Origin: Candidatus Eisenbergiella pullistercoris
GTDB taxonomy: Bacteria; Bacillota; Clostridia; Lachnospirales; Lachnospiraceae
Assembly (NCBI GenBank): GCA_019115665.1
Contig: DXDD01000048.1
Span: 1 to 50,179 of the forward strand
Length of the DNA: 50,179 bases
Reading direction: 5' to 3'
A program made the position numbers and the translations under genes. This document shows positions 1 through 8,202 of the stretch, one piece after another. The notes under the pieces were generated by a model. The model ran no database searches. It was not told the origin of the DNA and saw only the letters and a program-made list of their open reading frames with translations. Numbering within the stretch: the stretch's first letter is position 1; every line of letters starts with the position of its first letter.

Positions 1-495
1 ATCAGGGAAGCGGTGGAGCAGGCTGTGAGCGAATGCATCCGGGAGGGAATCCTGGCGGAATTCCTGCGCAGCCAGAGATCGGAGGTAGTAGCCATGTCCA
101 TCTTTGAATACGATCATGAAGTGGAAATGAAAAAACTGACAGATGAACTCCGGGAAACCATAAGGGCCGAAGAGCATGCGAGGGCCTGGGCAGAAGGCAG
201 AGCAGAAGGACGGGAAGAAGGCAGAACAGAAGGACGGAAGGAAGGCAGAGCAGAAGGACGGAAGGAAGGCAGAACAGAAGGACGGAAGGAAGGCATTCAA
301 AAAGGTATGGAACAGGGGAAAGCCCAATTTCTGCTTCTGGTGCTGGGCCTGCGCGGTTCCGTTCCGGAATGGCTGAGGGAAAGGATTCTGACGGAAACGG
401 ATCCCGGGCTGCTGGAGGACTGGATGAAGGCGGCTGCCGACGCTGTTTCTGTGGAAGACTTTCTGAACACGGTCCGCCTGGCGGAACCGACCTGA
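1..495 (+). CDS. Rpn-family (PD-(D/E)XK nuclease/transposase-like) protein, 3' part
   Basis: The frame is open from the first base, so this is the C-terminal part of a gene that begins before the window. What is visible is a helical tail followed by a highly charged repeat: four 24-bp units at 196-291 encode alternating GRAEGREE/GRTEGRKE octapeptides. Such EGR/EGK repeats are typical of the C-terminus of Rpn (recombination-promoting nuclease) family proteins, also annotated as PD-(D/E)XK nuclease family transposases. The catalytic N-terminal domain is outside the window, so family placement rests on the tail and on resemblance to the fuller protein at 27990-29021. The last 60 or so residues after the repeat form a leucine-rich helical end. 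The DNA repeat is nearly perfect, which favours unit gain and loss by slippage. Confidence 0.6.
   Translation: MREAVEQAVSECIREGILAEFLRSQRSEVVAMSIFEYDHEVEMKKLTDELRETIRAEEHARAWAEGRAEGREEGRTEGRKEGRAEGRKEGRTEGRKEGIQKGMEQGKAQFLLLVLGLRGSVPEWLRERILTETDPGLLEDWMKAAADAVSVEDFLNTVRLAEPT
196..291 (+). repeat. 24-bp coding tandem repeat (4 units)
   Basis: Four consecutive 24-bp units (196-219, 220-243, 244-267, 268-291) of the pattern GGCAGARCAGAAGGACGG plus GAAGAA or AAGGAA. They differ at only a few positions and keep the frame, encoding the EGR-rich tail of the Rpn-like protein. Confidence 0.9.
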
Positions 496-552
496 ACAGC
501 CGGTTTCTGCGCTGCGGCAGAGGACCGCTGCAGCACTTTTTATTAACACGGC

Positions 553-603
553 CCGGAAGGCCGCTGCAGCCTGCAAAATGCCGATACTGCAGCGGCCTTC
601 CGG
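553..603. terminator. Long hairpin between convergent genes
   Basis: A perfect 17-bp inverted repeat (553-569 with 587-603, beginning CCGGAAGGCCGCTGCAG) surrounds a 17-nt loop. It sits between the convergent Rpn-like gene and the GH3 gene. There is no clean T-run directly after either arm, so it may act as a transcription barrier on both strands rather than as a classical intrinsic terminator. Confidence 0.5.
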
Positions 604-639
604 CAAAAGACTTCTATGCCAAAAGACTTATATGTCATT

Positions 640-2925
640 TCAGTCCTGGTCGTTGTTCAGCCGGTCCAGCACCTCCTGAACCTGCTGCGGCGTTACTCTG
701 CCGGAGGCGAAGCTGAAGGAACCGCGCAGGGGCATGTATTTTACCATGGCCTCCTTCATTTCTGCCGTAATGGCTTCCGCCGCCGCGTCTGTGGTATCTT
801 CGTCCTCTTTTTTCTCCAGGAAATCTATGTGCATGAGCGGAGCCAGAAGCTCCATGGCTTTCGGGTCATCCTTCAGGTCTCCGAAAGGGGTATCCATGGT
901 ATAGTGTCTGGGAAGCTTCACCGTAGATTCCACGTATATTTCCTGCTCGACGGCAATGTCGCGGGAGGAGCTTCCAATCTGAAGAAGATAGCGTCCGCTT
1001 TCCACATGCCAGTCATGGATATCCGTATTCCAGTAAGCGAAAGCACGTTTGTCCAGCACAAAGCTGACCATTTTTGTTTCTCCGGGAGCCAGTTCAACCT
1101 TTTCAAAGCCTCTCAGCTCTCTCACAGGCCGGATCACCTGGCTGTCCGGCGCGGACACGTAGAGCTGCACAGCCTCCTTTCCGGAACGGCTGCCCGTATT
1201 GGTCACATCCACGCGGATGGTAACGGTATCCGTGTCTTTGATCCGCTGTGCGCTGACCTTCGGCTCTGAGCAGGAAAAGGTGGTATAGGAAAGACCGAAG
1301 CCGAAGGGGAAGCGGACTGCCATCTTCTTTTTGTCATAATAACGGTATCCCACAAAAACGCCTTCCCGATATTCCACCCGATCTCCTTCCCCCAGATAAT
1401 ACAGGTAAGAGGGGTTATCCTCCAGCTGATACGGGAAGGATTCCGGGAGCTTTCCGCTGGGGTTCACCCTTCCGTACAGGATATCCGTGACCGCCGCGCC
1501 TATGGCCTGTCCGCCCAGATAAGCTTCCAGGATTCCCTTCACCTGGTCCGCCCAGGGCATTTCCACAGGAGAGCCGTTATGAAGCACCACGACGGTATTG
1601 GGCTGTACGGCCGCCACGCGCCGGATCAGTTCGTTCTGGCACTCAGGCATACGCATGTGGGATCTGTCAAAGCCTTCCGATTCAAAGGCGTCGGGAAGCC
1701 CGGCAAAGATCACCGCTGTCTCCGCCTGCTTTGCATTCTCCACCGCTTCCTTTAAAAGCGTTTCGTCCGTTTCATCCGCATCATCCCGGAAGCCCTCCGC
1801 ATAGGTAACGGTTCCCAGCTCCTTCACGTAGTCCCAGGCAGCCGTCACCTTATGGCTGTTGATGTGGGAGCTTCCGCCGCCCTGATACCGGGGCTTTGCC
1901 GCATATTTTCCAATAAAGGCCACTTTTGTCTTCTCACTTAACGGCAGGATACTGTCTTCATTTTTCAGGAGCACACAGGTTTCCTCCGCCACTCTTCTCG
2001 CCAGCTCATGGTCCTTGTCCCGGTCAAAAACTGCCGTTTTATCCCTGTTTTCTTCAAAACGGTACACAATATTCAGAATGCGTTCCACGGCCCGGTCAAG
2101 CGTCTCTTCCTTCAGGCGTCCGTCCTTCACAGCATCCACGATCAGCCGGTCATTCACGCCGCCGGAGGAAGGCATTTCCAGATCCAGTCCCGCTTCCAGG
2201 TCCGGTACCCGGTCGTTGACCGCGCCCCAGTCGCTCACCACAAACCCGTCGAAGCCCCATTCCTTACGAAGCACCTCTGTAAGCATTTCTTCATTCTGCG
2301 CTGCATAAACGCCGTTGATCCGGTTGTAGGAGCACATCACGGTCCAGGGCTTCTGCTTTCTCACAGCCCCTTCAAAGGCCGCCAGATAGATCTCCCGCAG
2401 GGTACGTTCATCGATCTCTGAGGAAGAAGACAGTCTGCGGTGCTCCTGGTTATTCGCCAGAAAATGCTTGATGCTGGTGCCCACGTTCCTGCTCTGTATG
2501 CCGGCGATCAGCGCCCCGGCGATCTCGGAAGCCACATAGGGATCCTCCGAATAGTATTCAAAATTTCTGCCGCACAGCGGGGAACGCTTGATGTTTACCG
2601 CCGGCCCGAGGATCACGCCCACTCCCTCTGCCTGGCACTCCTCTCCCAGCGCCTCTCCCATTTCCCGGATCAGCTCCCGGTTGAAGCTGGCAGCCGTTCC
2701 GCAGCCTGCCGGAAAGCAGACCGCCTGAATGCTGTCGTTTACGCCCAGATTATCTGCCTCCTGATCCTGCTTTCTCAGCCCGTGAGGTCCGTCAGAAACC
2801 ATCATCGACGGAATCCCCAGCCGTTCCACCGCTTCCGTATGCCAGAAGTCCGCCCCGGAACACATGGCGGCCTTTTCCTCCAGCGTCATTTTCGCGATCA
2901 GCTCTCTCAGTCCTTCCCTTGTCAT
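640..2925 (-). CDS. Glycoside hydrolase family 3 beta-glucosidase
   Basis: A 761-residue GH3 enzyme that would remove terminal beta-linked glucose or related sugars from oligosaccharides; no signal peptide is seen, so it is probably cytoplasmic. The N-terminal barrel carries KHFLANNQE and the nucleophile motif VVSDWGAV (Asp about 232 from the chosen start). The C-terminal sandwich carries ESEGFDR, with the likely acid/base Glu about 417. A fibronectin-III-like domain follows from about 560 (VTNTGSRSGKEAVQLYVS). The start at 2925 is preferred because GAGAGGAAGG lies just upstream; an ATG at 2958 would read through a hairpin and lacks a ribosome-binding site. The gene is divergent from an AraC regulator, which is the likely controller. 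Substrate specificity within GH3 cannot be settled from sequence. Confidence 0.93.
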   Translation of the reverse strand: MTREGLRELIAKMTLEEKAAMCSGADFWHTEAVERLGIPSMMVSDGPHGLRKQDQEADNLGVNDSIQAVCFPAGCGTAASFNRELIREMGEALGEECQAEGVGVILGPAVNIKRSPLCGRNFEYYSEDPYVASEIAGALIAGIQSRNVGTSIKHFLANNQEHRRLSSSSEIDERTLREIYLAAFEGAVRKQKPWTVMCSYNRINGVYAAQNEEMLTEVLRKEWGFDGFVVSDWGAVNDRVPDLEAGLDLEMPSSGGVNDRLIVDAVKDGRLKEETLDRAVERILNIVYRFEENRDKTAVFDRDKDHELARRVAEETCVLLKNEDSILPLSEKTKVAFIGKYAAKPRYQGGGSSHINSHKVTAAWDYVKELGTVTYAEGFRDDADETDETLLKEAVENAKQAETAVIFAGLPDAFESEGFDRSHMRMPECQNELIRRVAAVQPNTVVVLHNGSPVEMPWADQVKGILEAYLGGQAIGAAVTDILYGRVNPSGKLPESFPYQLEDNPSYLYYLGEGDRVEYREGVFVGYRYYDKKKMAVRFPFGFGLSYTTFSCSEPKVSAQRIKDTDTVTIRVDVTNTGSRSGKEAVQLYVSAPDSQVIRPVRELRGFEKVELAPGETKMVSFVLDKRAFAYWNTDIHDWHVESGRYLLQIGSSSRDIAVEQEIYVESTVKLPRHYTMDTPFGDLKDDPKAMELLAPLMHIDFLEKKEDEDTTDAAAEAITAEMKEAMVKYMPLRGSFSFASGRVTPQQVQEVLDRLNNDQD

Positions 2926-2941
2926 ACCTTCCTCTCTTTCC

Positions 2942-2956
2942 GCCGCCTCAGGCGGC
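2942..2956 (-). other. Hairpin just upstream of the GH3 ribosome-binding site
   Basis: GCCGCC/GGCGGC 6-bp stem with a 3-nt loop, immediately 5' of the Shine-Dalgarno sequence of the GH3 gene on the minus strand. Similar GC stems lie in the same place before the genes starting at 42033 and 45803. Confidence 0.6.
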
Positions 2957-2978
2957 ATCCGAATCCATAAAATTCATC

Positions 2979-2996
2979 TGCGTGCCCGGCACGCCT
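2979..2996. promoter_or_regulatory. Palindrome in the GH3 leader, possible operator
   Basis: A 15-nt near-palindrome GCGTGCCCGGCACGC lies in the predicted 5' leader of the GH3 gene, between its promoter and its start. It could be an operator or a leader hairpin. No known consensus was matched. Confidence 0.3.
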
Positions 2997-3010
2997 CTCC
3001 TGCTTTTTTT

Positions 3011-3039
3011 ATCATAGCACGCGCTTTTTCTTCCGCCAA
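3011..3039 (-). promoter_or_regulatory. Sigma-A-type promoter for the GH3 gene
   Basis: On the minus strand TTGGCG (3034-3039) and TATGAT (3011-3016) are separated by exactly 17 nt. It is placed about 90 nt upstream of the chosen GH3 start. Confidence 0.65.
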
Positions 3040-3068
3040 TCTCTATCCTGACTTTATATAGGCCGATA

Positions 3069-3097
3069 TTGACTTTCTATCAGCTTTTTTGGATAAT
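3069..3097 (+). promoter_or_regulatory. Sigma-A-type promoter for the AraC regulator
   Basis: TTGACT (3069-3074) and GATAAT (3092-3097) with a 17-nt spacer, giving a start near 3104 and a leader of about 67 nt before the AraC gene. Confidence 0.7.
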
Positions 3098-3170
3098 AAT
3101 CCTGTAGTTTAAGGAATATTTTTACCCAGTCAGAGTCAGGGCCCGGAGGAGCCGGGTCCGGGAGGTCCGC

Positions 3171-4229
3171 ATGAAGCATGCATCTGATACGCCTGCCGGA
3201 GCGTTTTTCTCCGGACGAAGCGATTTCCCCCGCGTCAGATCTGCGGAACAGCTTCCGTGGGAATCGATCCATGAAACCGTTGTGGTGGATCCGGATGTTC
3301 CGGTCCGCTGCTTTTCCTATGAGGATGCGGGCGTTCTGATTCCCGCCCACTGGCACCACAGCCTGGAGATTCTGCTCATTGAAGCCGGCGGCATGACCGT
3401 GACGCTGAACGAGGCCCGGGTTCAGCTGCGTCCCCAGGATTTTATCCTCATCAACTCCACAGACCTGCATTCCACCAACTGTCCGGAGCACTCCCGTGTC
3501 TGCGTCCTGCAGATCCCCTACCCGTTTCTGAAGCAGAATATCCCGGAATACGACAGAATCCGTTTTCGTCCCGGTCCCTGCGGGGTTCCCGAAACAGACG
3601 CCGCCTTCCGTCTCCTTCTGCGTTCTCTCCAGAGGTGCCGGGAAGCGGACGGGATTTCTGAGCCGTCGATATCCTCCTCCGCCCGGTCTCTGCATTTCAA
3701 AAGCCTGCTGTATGAGCTTCTCAGCCTGTGCGTTTCCAGCTATCTGCTGCCGGAAGCGGAACGGGAACAGAGTCTGAGCGATACGGAGCGCGCCCGCCTG
3801 ATCGCGGTCACGGACTATGTAAACGCGCACTACAGCGAACCGGTCTCCCTGCGCGGCGCGGCGGCCGCCGTCGCTCTGAATCCGGAATATTTCTGCCGCT
3901 TTTTCAAAAAGAATATGGGAATTACCTTTCTGGAATATGTCAGTCAGGTCCGTTTTTCCCATGTATGCCAGGATATCCTTCACACGGACCAAAGCGTCAC
4001 GGAGATTCTTTCCCGGCACGGCTTCACCAACTACAAGCTGTTCCGCCGCATGTTCCGGGAGACCTACGGCTGTACGCCGTCCGCCAAGCGCCGGGCGCTG
4101 TCCGCCCGCCAGGCGCCATCCGACCATCCGGCGTCGTCCGGCCATCCGGTGCCATCCGATCATCCGGCGCCGTCCGGACACAGAGCCCAGTCTGCCCATC
4201 AGACGCTGTCCGGGCATCGGTCGGACTGA
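3171..4229 (+). CDS. AraC-family transcriptional regulator with repeat tail
   Basis: A 352-residue AraC regulator. Residues about 40-150 form a cupin-like sensor domain (HWHHSLEILLIEAGG is the typical sugar-pocket motif). Residues about 205-305 hold the two helix-turn-helix units (SLRGAAAAVALNPEYFCRFF and the second near HGFTNYKLFRRMFRETYG). GGGAGG sits 6 nt before the ATG at 3171. After the DNA-binding domain comes an unusual tail of six 6-residue repeats (APSDHP, ASSGHP, VPSDHP and three more degenerate ones), rich in His, Pro and Ser. The gene is divergent from the GH3 beta-glucosidase, so it probably activates that gene in response to a sugar; this is inferred from position only. Confidence 0.9.
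   Translation: MKHASDTPAGAFFSGRSDFPRVRSAEQLPWESIHETVVVDPDVPVRCFSYEDAGVLIPAHWHHSLEILLIEAGGMTVTLNEARVQLRPQDFILINSTDLHSTNCPEHSRVCVLQIPYPFLKQNIPEYDRIRFRPGPCGVPETDAAFRLLLRSLQRCREADGISEPSISSSARSLHFKSLLYELLSLCVSSYLLPEAEREQSLSDTERARLIAVTDYVNAHYSEPVSLRGAAAAVALNPEYFCRFFKKNMGITFLEYVSQVRFSHVCQDILHTDQSVTEILSRHGFTNYKLFRRMFRETYGCTPSAKRRALSARQAPSDHPASSGHPVPSDHPAPSGHRAQSAHQTLSGHRSD
4113..4220 (+). repeat. 18-bp coding minisatellite in the AraC gene (6 units)
   Basis: Six in-frame 18-bp units of the form GCGCCATCCGACCATCCG, decaying towards the 3' end. They encode the His/Pro/Ser-rich tail that follows the DNA-binding domain. Confidence 0.85.
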
Positions 4230-4273
4230 AAAAGCGGCGCGCAGGTCAGATGTCTGCACGCCGCCCTTCTTTG

Positions 4274-4300
4274 ACAGCCGGATGCCCGGCTGTATTTTTC
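4274..4300 (+). terminator. Rho-independent terminator after the AraC gene
   Basis: ACAGCCGG-ATGC-CCGGCTGT forms an 8-bp stem with a 4-nt loop followed by ATTTTTC. A larger GC-rich stem (about 4234-4264, GCGGCG/CGCCGC) precedes it. Confidence 0.75.
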
Positions 4301-4302
4301 TC

Positions 4303-4515
4303 TTATGAATCCTGTCCGCTTCCCACTCTTCCGAAAAAGGTCAGCAGGTACAGACCGCAGATTCCTACCAAAACGTAGATAATTCTGGAAATCAGGCTCA
4401 TCTGGCCAAAGATCATGGCGACCAGATCGAAACGGAACAGCCCGATCAGTCCCCAGTTGACCGCACCGATAACGGCGATCGTAAGCGCTGTATAGTCAAG
4501 TGCTTTACTTCCCAT
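4303..4515 (-). CDS. DUF378 small membrane protein
   Basis: A 70-residue protein with two hydrophobic helices (about 8-28 and 42-62) and the family-typical stretch IGAVNWGLIGLF. DUF378 (YuzA-like) proteins are small membrane proteins of unknown role in Firmicutes. AGGAGG lies 8 nt before the ATG at 4515; a GTG three codons upstream overlaps that site and was not used. It is the last gene of a long minus-strand run and lies 109 nt downstream of the sulfatase gene, so it may be transcribed separately. No clear promoter was seen in that gap. Confidence 0.85.
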   Translation of the reverse strand: MGSKALDYTALTIAVIGAVNWGLIGLFRFDLVAMIFGQMSLISRIIYVLVGICGLYLLTFFGRVGSGQDS

Positions 4516-4624
4516 GACAGCCACCTCCTTTTCTCTACGTGACTATCATGCCCGGGTTTTCCGGAAATATGCGGATCAGACAGGGGAATTATTTCGGAAA
4601 ATTTTTCATAAAAAATTATCCCGT

Positions 4625-6079
4625 TTATGCCAGGACGGAAGGCAGCAGATGCTCGATCAGCCGCCCGCGCAGCTCTGCAAGCGCCTTCTGATATTCCTCC
4701 CGTTCGATTTTATTTTCAAATTCATCCGGGTCACGAACCAGGTCAAGCAGCTCCCGCCCCTGTTCTTCTCCCTTCTGCACATGTACGTACTTATATCTTC
4801 CATCCGTTACCGCCAGATAGCCTTCTCCCTCCGCAAAGGTATACTCCCGTTTCCAGCTCTGATCCTGCAGAGGCTTTCCGTCACAGGCAGGGATGGGGAT
4901 ATTTCCCGCGCGAAGACAGGTGGGAAGCAGGTCCGTGGAATTGACCAGCCGGCTGTCGGAGGCCTTTTCCTTCTGTCCCGGATACCGGATCAGCAGCGGG
5001 ATATGCCAGACTTCTTCATAAGCGCAGTTGTGTTTTCCCCAGAGGCCGTGGCTTCCCAGCATCTCGCCATGGTCTGCGGTAAAGATGAGCATTGCGTTGT
5101 CCCCGTATTTCCGGCGAACCGCTTCCAGGATGCGGCCGATCTGATCGTCGATCAGCTTTACGTTTGCGCAATAGTTGACCCGCAGGCTGTCCCAGTATGC
5201 ATCCGTATAGTTTTTGCAGGCATGCTCCTGCGCCATGCCGCAGCCGTCAATGTTGGCCCGGTTTCCCCCGAAATAGCTGTCATGGTGGATCCTTGCCGGA
5301 TCCTTCCATTCTCCCTCCCGCCGTTTCAGAGGCGGAAGCTTCTTTCCGTCCACCTTTTTCAGATACTCCTCCGGGGCGTCAAAGGTATAATGCGGCCCGC
5401 TGAAGGATACCCAGGCAAACAGCGGCTCGTCCTTTTCATAATTCTCAATATATTCCGCCGCCTTTCTTCCGACCCACGCGTCCGGATGCCAGTCCGCCGG
5501 TCCGGGGAAGGGAAATACCTTCTGGTATTTTTCGTTCCATACCGCGTCTCTGTATGCCTTCAGATATCCCGCCTCATCCAGTTCCTTACTGTAGTCATCA
5601 TAAAACCAGACGGAAACCTGCTTGTCATCCTCCAGGTCCAGATGGTCCATCCCAAGACTCATATAGTAATCCCGGAACACATCATAGGGCAGCGTCCTGT
5701 CCGCACGGGTTTCCGAATAGGGAACCGGCGCGAAATGGCATTTTCCGAAAACCGCGGTATGATAGCCGCCTCCCTTCAGGGAGCCGAACAGGTTGGTGAT
5801 CCCCTGATCCAGCGCGCACTTTCTGAAATTGCTGTAAGCCCCGCTGTTATGCGGATAAAGCCCGGTCAGAATGGAGCATCTTGCCGGCAGGCACCAGGGA
5901 CTTGCCGTATAGCAGTTTTCAAAAGTGGTTCCGGCCCGCGCAATGCTGTCCACATAAGGGGTCGATATTGCCCTTCCTCCGAAACAGCTTAAAACGCCCC
6001 CGTTCAGTTCGTCACAGGTGATCAGTATGACAGCAGGCCGCGTATTCCCGCTTCGTTCCCTCCCGGTTTCACTTCCCAT
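4625..6079 (-). CDS. Sulfatase (type I, Cys-type)
   Basis: A 484-residue arylsulfatase-family hydrolase that would release sulfate from sulfated sugars or other esters. The signature CLPAR (Cys63, Pro65, Arg67) inside SPWCLPARCSILTG marks the cysteine oxidised to formylglycine; this also requires a maturase, which is not in the window. Other family motifs are TCDELN near residue 21, SGPHYTF and the metal-ligand segment FTADHGEMLGSHG. There is no signal peptide, which suggests cytoplasmic action on an imported substrate. The start follows GGGGGAAAAGGA. It lies 30 nt downstream of the carboxylesterase, likely in one transcript, consistent with breakdown of decorated glycans. The substrate is unknown. 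Confidence 0.92.
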   Translation of the reverse strand: MGSETGRERSGNTRPAVILITCDELNGGVLSCFGGRAISTPYVDSIARAGTTFENCYTASPWCLPARCSILTGLYPHNSGAYSNFRKCALDQGITNLFGSLKGGGYHTAVFGKCHFAPVPYSETRADRTLPYDVFRDYYMSLGMDHLDLEDDKQVSVWFYDDYSKELDEAGYLKAYRDAVWNEKYQKVFPFPGPADWHPDAWVGRKAAEYIENYEKDEPLFAWVSFSGPHYTFDAPEEYLKKVDGKKLPPLKRREGEWKDPARIHHDSYFGGNRANIDGCGMAQEHACKNYTDAYWDSLRVNYCANVKLIDDQIGRILEAVRRKYGDNAMLIFTADHGEMLGSHGLWGKHNCAYEEVWHIPLLIRYPGQKEKASDSRLVNSTDLLPTCLRAGNIPIPACDGKPLQDQSWKREYTFAEGEGYLAVTDGRYKYVHVQKGEEQGRELLDLVRDPDEFENKIEREEYQKALAELRGRLIEHLLPSVLA

Positions 6080-6109
6080 TTTCCTTTTCCCCCTTTTTGT
6101 TTTTTCGGC

Positions 6110-7630
6110 TTATTCCTCCAGCCGGAATACCGACTGCGGAAAATCCTGAAGCGTCTCCTGCTCCTTCATCGGCCGAAGCGAAGGACACCCGGAAAAGACC
6201 ATAACGTTCCCCTCCTCGCAAAGCGGTCTCCAGCCGATGCCCGCAGGCGCTCCCGGATCCCCGGTTTCAAAGAAACGCACGAAAGCCTCATACAGGATTT
6301 CCGCCATGTTCTCCCGTTCCCCGCGCTCCAGTCCGGGAAACTGGCTGTCGTCCGCGGCGGCATGATCGAAGGCCATGGCCTGATCCAGCACATGGGACGC
6401 TGTCCCGTATTCAAAGCTGTAATACCATACCTGACTTCCGTTCTGCGTCAGCCGTTCCGCCAGACGGCGGCTGTAGGCGCGGTACATATCATCGGACAGG
6501 ATACGCACCCATTCCTCAATCTTCTGCCTTTCTGACGGAGCAGCTCCCCGTGTCAGACAGGCTTCCTCCCAGGCGGCGAAATCCGCTTCCGCGATCCGGG
6601 CGTTGTCTCCGAACAGGAAACGGGCGATTTTTGGCGCCTTTTTTACAAAATCCTCCTGTTCTCCGGAAAAATACATCTCCCGCAGGCAGCTTCCCACCAT
6701 GGCCTTTCCGGACCAGTAATCCCCTCTCTCGATCCGTTCCTGCCAGTCCCGGGGAAGCACCGCGCCGTCCGCCACCGGCCCGAACATGCAGGTATTTCCC
6801 GGATTGTCCGTCAGCCGCTCCTGGAGGGAAAGCAGACGGTCTGCGTCCATGGTCAGAACGTCCGAAGGCTTCTGCAGATACCCCTGTTTTTTTCCCTCGT
6901 ACAGGAACATCCTTGCGATGCGGACGGCGGTTTTCTCACTGCGGATGCTCTGCCAGCCGCCGCTTGCCATCAGCGTCTGCGCGCAGTATGTCTTCATTTC
7001 CGGACGCAGGAACAGAGCTCCCAGGGATTTGGCCCCCGCCGATTCCCCGAACACCGTCACCCTGTCCGGATCTCCGCCGAAGGCTTCGATATTCTCATGG
7101 ATCCATTTCAGGGCGGCGAGCTGATCCAGCGTCCCGTTGTTTCCCGTATGCCGGTACTCCTCTCCCAGCGCTTCCCCGAGATAAAGATAGCCCAGGGCTC
7201 CGAGACGGTATTCCACGGAGACAAAAAGAAACGCATGGTTCCGGATCATGCCTTCCCCTTCCCGGTCTCTGCCGCTTCCGTTCTGAAACGCGCCGCCGTG
7301 CAGCCAGACGGCCGCAGGGAGCTTTTTCCCGGCGGCAAAGGCGTCCGCAGGGACATAAAGATTCAGGTTCAGGCAGTCCTCCCCGTATTTTTCCCGCTCT
7401 CCCGGCTGCCTGCAGGCGGACTGCATGGCGGACAGGCCGAACCGCTCCGCCCTGTACACGCCTTCCCACTTATACGCCCGGGGCGGCTGGAAACGGCCGG
7501 CCCTGGCATAGGGGATTCCCCGGAAGCAGTACAGCCTCCCCTCCAGATGCCCTTCCAGAACGCCGCAGCGGGTCTGGATCCGGCAGCATTCCGGTATTCT
7601 TTTTTCCCTCTCCTCTTTTTCTTCCTTCAT
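6110..7630 (-). CDS. Type B carboxylesterase
   Basis: A 506-residue alpha/beta hydrolase of the carboxylesterase B family. The oxyanion-hole segment LHGGAF, the nucleophile elbow FGESAGA and the late YGTASH segment carrying the probable catalytic His are visible. EDCLNLN is the standard N-terminal family motif. The start is the ATG at 7630, 7 nt after GGAGGG; it overlaps the trmL stop as ATGA, implying translational coupling. A TTG at 7645 would lie before the ribosome-binding site. There is no signal peptide, so the enzyme likely acts inside the cell on a small ester. Together with the sulfatase downstream it may help remove side groups from plant or host glycans. Confidence 0.92.
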   Translation of the reverse strand: MKEEKEEREKRIPECCRIQTRCGVLEGHLEGRLYCFRGIPYARAGRFQPPRAYKWEGVYRAERFGLSAMQSACRQPGEREKYGEDCLNLNLYVPADAFAAGKKLPAAVWLHGGAFQNGSGRDREGEGMIRNHAFLFVSVEYRLGALGYLYLGEALGEEYRHTGNNGTLDQLAALKWIHENIEAFGGDPDRVTVFGESAGAKSLGALFLRPEMKTYCAQTLMASGGWQSIRSEKTAVRIARMFLYEGKKQGYLQKPSDVLTMDADRLLSLQERLTDNPGNTCMFGPVADGAVLPRDWQERIERGDYWSGKAMVGSCLREMYFSGEQEDFVKKAPKIARFLFGDNARIAEADFAAWEEACLTRGAAPSERQKIEEWVRILSDDMYRAYSRRLAERLTQNGSQVWYYSFEYGTASHVLDQAMAFDHAAADDSQFPGLERGERENMAEILYEAFVRFFETGDPGAPAGIGWRPLCEEGNVMVFSGCPSLRPMKEQETLQDFPQSVFRLEE

Positions 7631-8139
7631 TGTGCTTCCCTCCAATGCAGCCTGTGAAGCTCTCCGGCAAGGAGCAGGCCGTCAAAACGGTTCTGTCTCA
7701 GCGCCTCATAGAGCACGATGGCCGCGGAATTGCTCAGGTTCAGGGAGCGGATCTCATCCAGCATGGGAATGCGGATACAGGCTTCCTCATTTTCCACCAG
7801 AAGCTCCTCCGGGATCCCGGCGCTCTCCTTTCCGAACATGAGATAGTCGTCCGGCCCGAAGCTCACCTCCGTATAGACCCGCTTCGCCTTGGTCGTGGCC
7901 ATCCAGAGCTTCCTGCCCGGATGCTTCCGAAATTCCCGCTCCAGAAAATCCTCATAATTCACATAGCGGCGCACATCCACCTTATGCCAGTAGTCCATGC
8001 CGGCACGCCGGATCTGTTTTTCATTCAGCTGAAAGCCCAGCGGTTCGATCAGATGCAGCGCCGAGCCTGTTGCCACGCAGGTCCGGCCGATATTTCCCGT
8101 ATTCGCCGGAATCTCCGGCTGATGCAGTACGATATTCAT
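7627..8139 (-). CDS. trmL: tRNA (cytidine/uridine-34 2'-O)-methyltransferase
   Basis: A 170-residue SPOUT-class methyltransferase that methylates the ribose of the wobble base in tRNA-Leu. The N-terminal motif MNIVLHQPEIPANTGNIGRT, the glycine loop GKESAGIP and the C-terminal knot motif SLNLSNSAAIVLYEALRQ are all present, and the length matches the family. The ATG at 8139 is preceded by TGGAGGAAAAT; the in-frame ATG at 8151 is itself part of the ribosome-binding region and was rejected. The 5' leader carries a repeated element also found before the response regulator at 44011. The gene overlaps the downstream esterase by 4 nt. Confidence 0.95.
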   Translation of the reverse strand: MNIVLHQPEIPANTGNIGRTCVATGSALHLIEPLGFQLNEKQIRRAGMDYWHKVDVRRYVNYEDFLEREFRKHPGRKLWMATTKAKRVYTEVSFGPDDYLMFGKESAGIPEELLVENEEACIRIPMLDEIRSLNLSNSAAIVLYEALRQNRFDGLLLAGELHRLHWREAQ

Positions 8140-8148
8140 ATTTTCCTC

Positions 8149-8178
8149 CATGCCGAAGCGTTTTATGCCAGGGCCCGC
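8149..8178 (-). repeat. Dispersed leader element, copy A
   Basis: CCATGCCGAAGCGTTTTATG and the bases after it form one of three dispersed copies (others at 42275-42306 and 44020-44050). On the minus strand it reads AAAACGCTTCGGCATGGAGG, supplying the Shine-Dalgarno sequence of trmL. Confidence 0.7.
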
Positions 8179-8202
8179 GCGTTCTTCCCGGCGGCACGCC
8201 TT

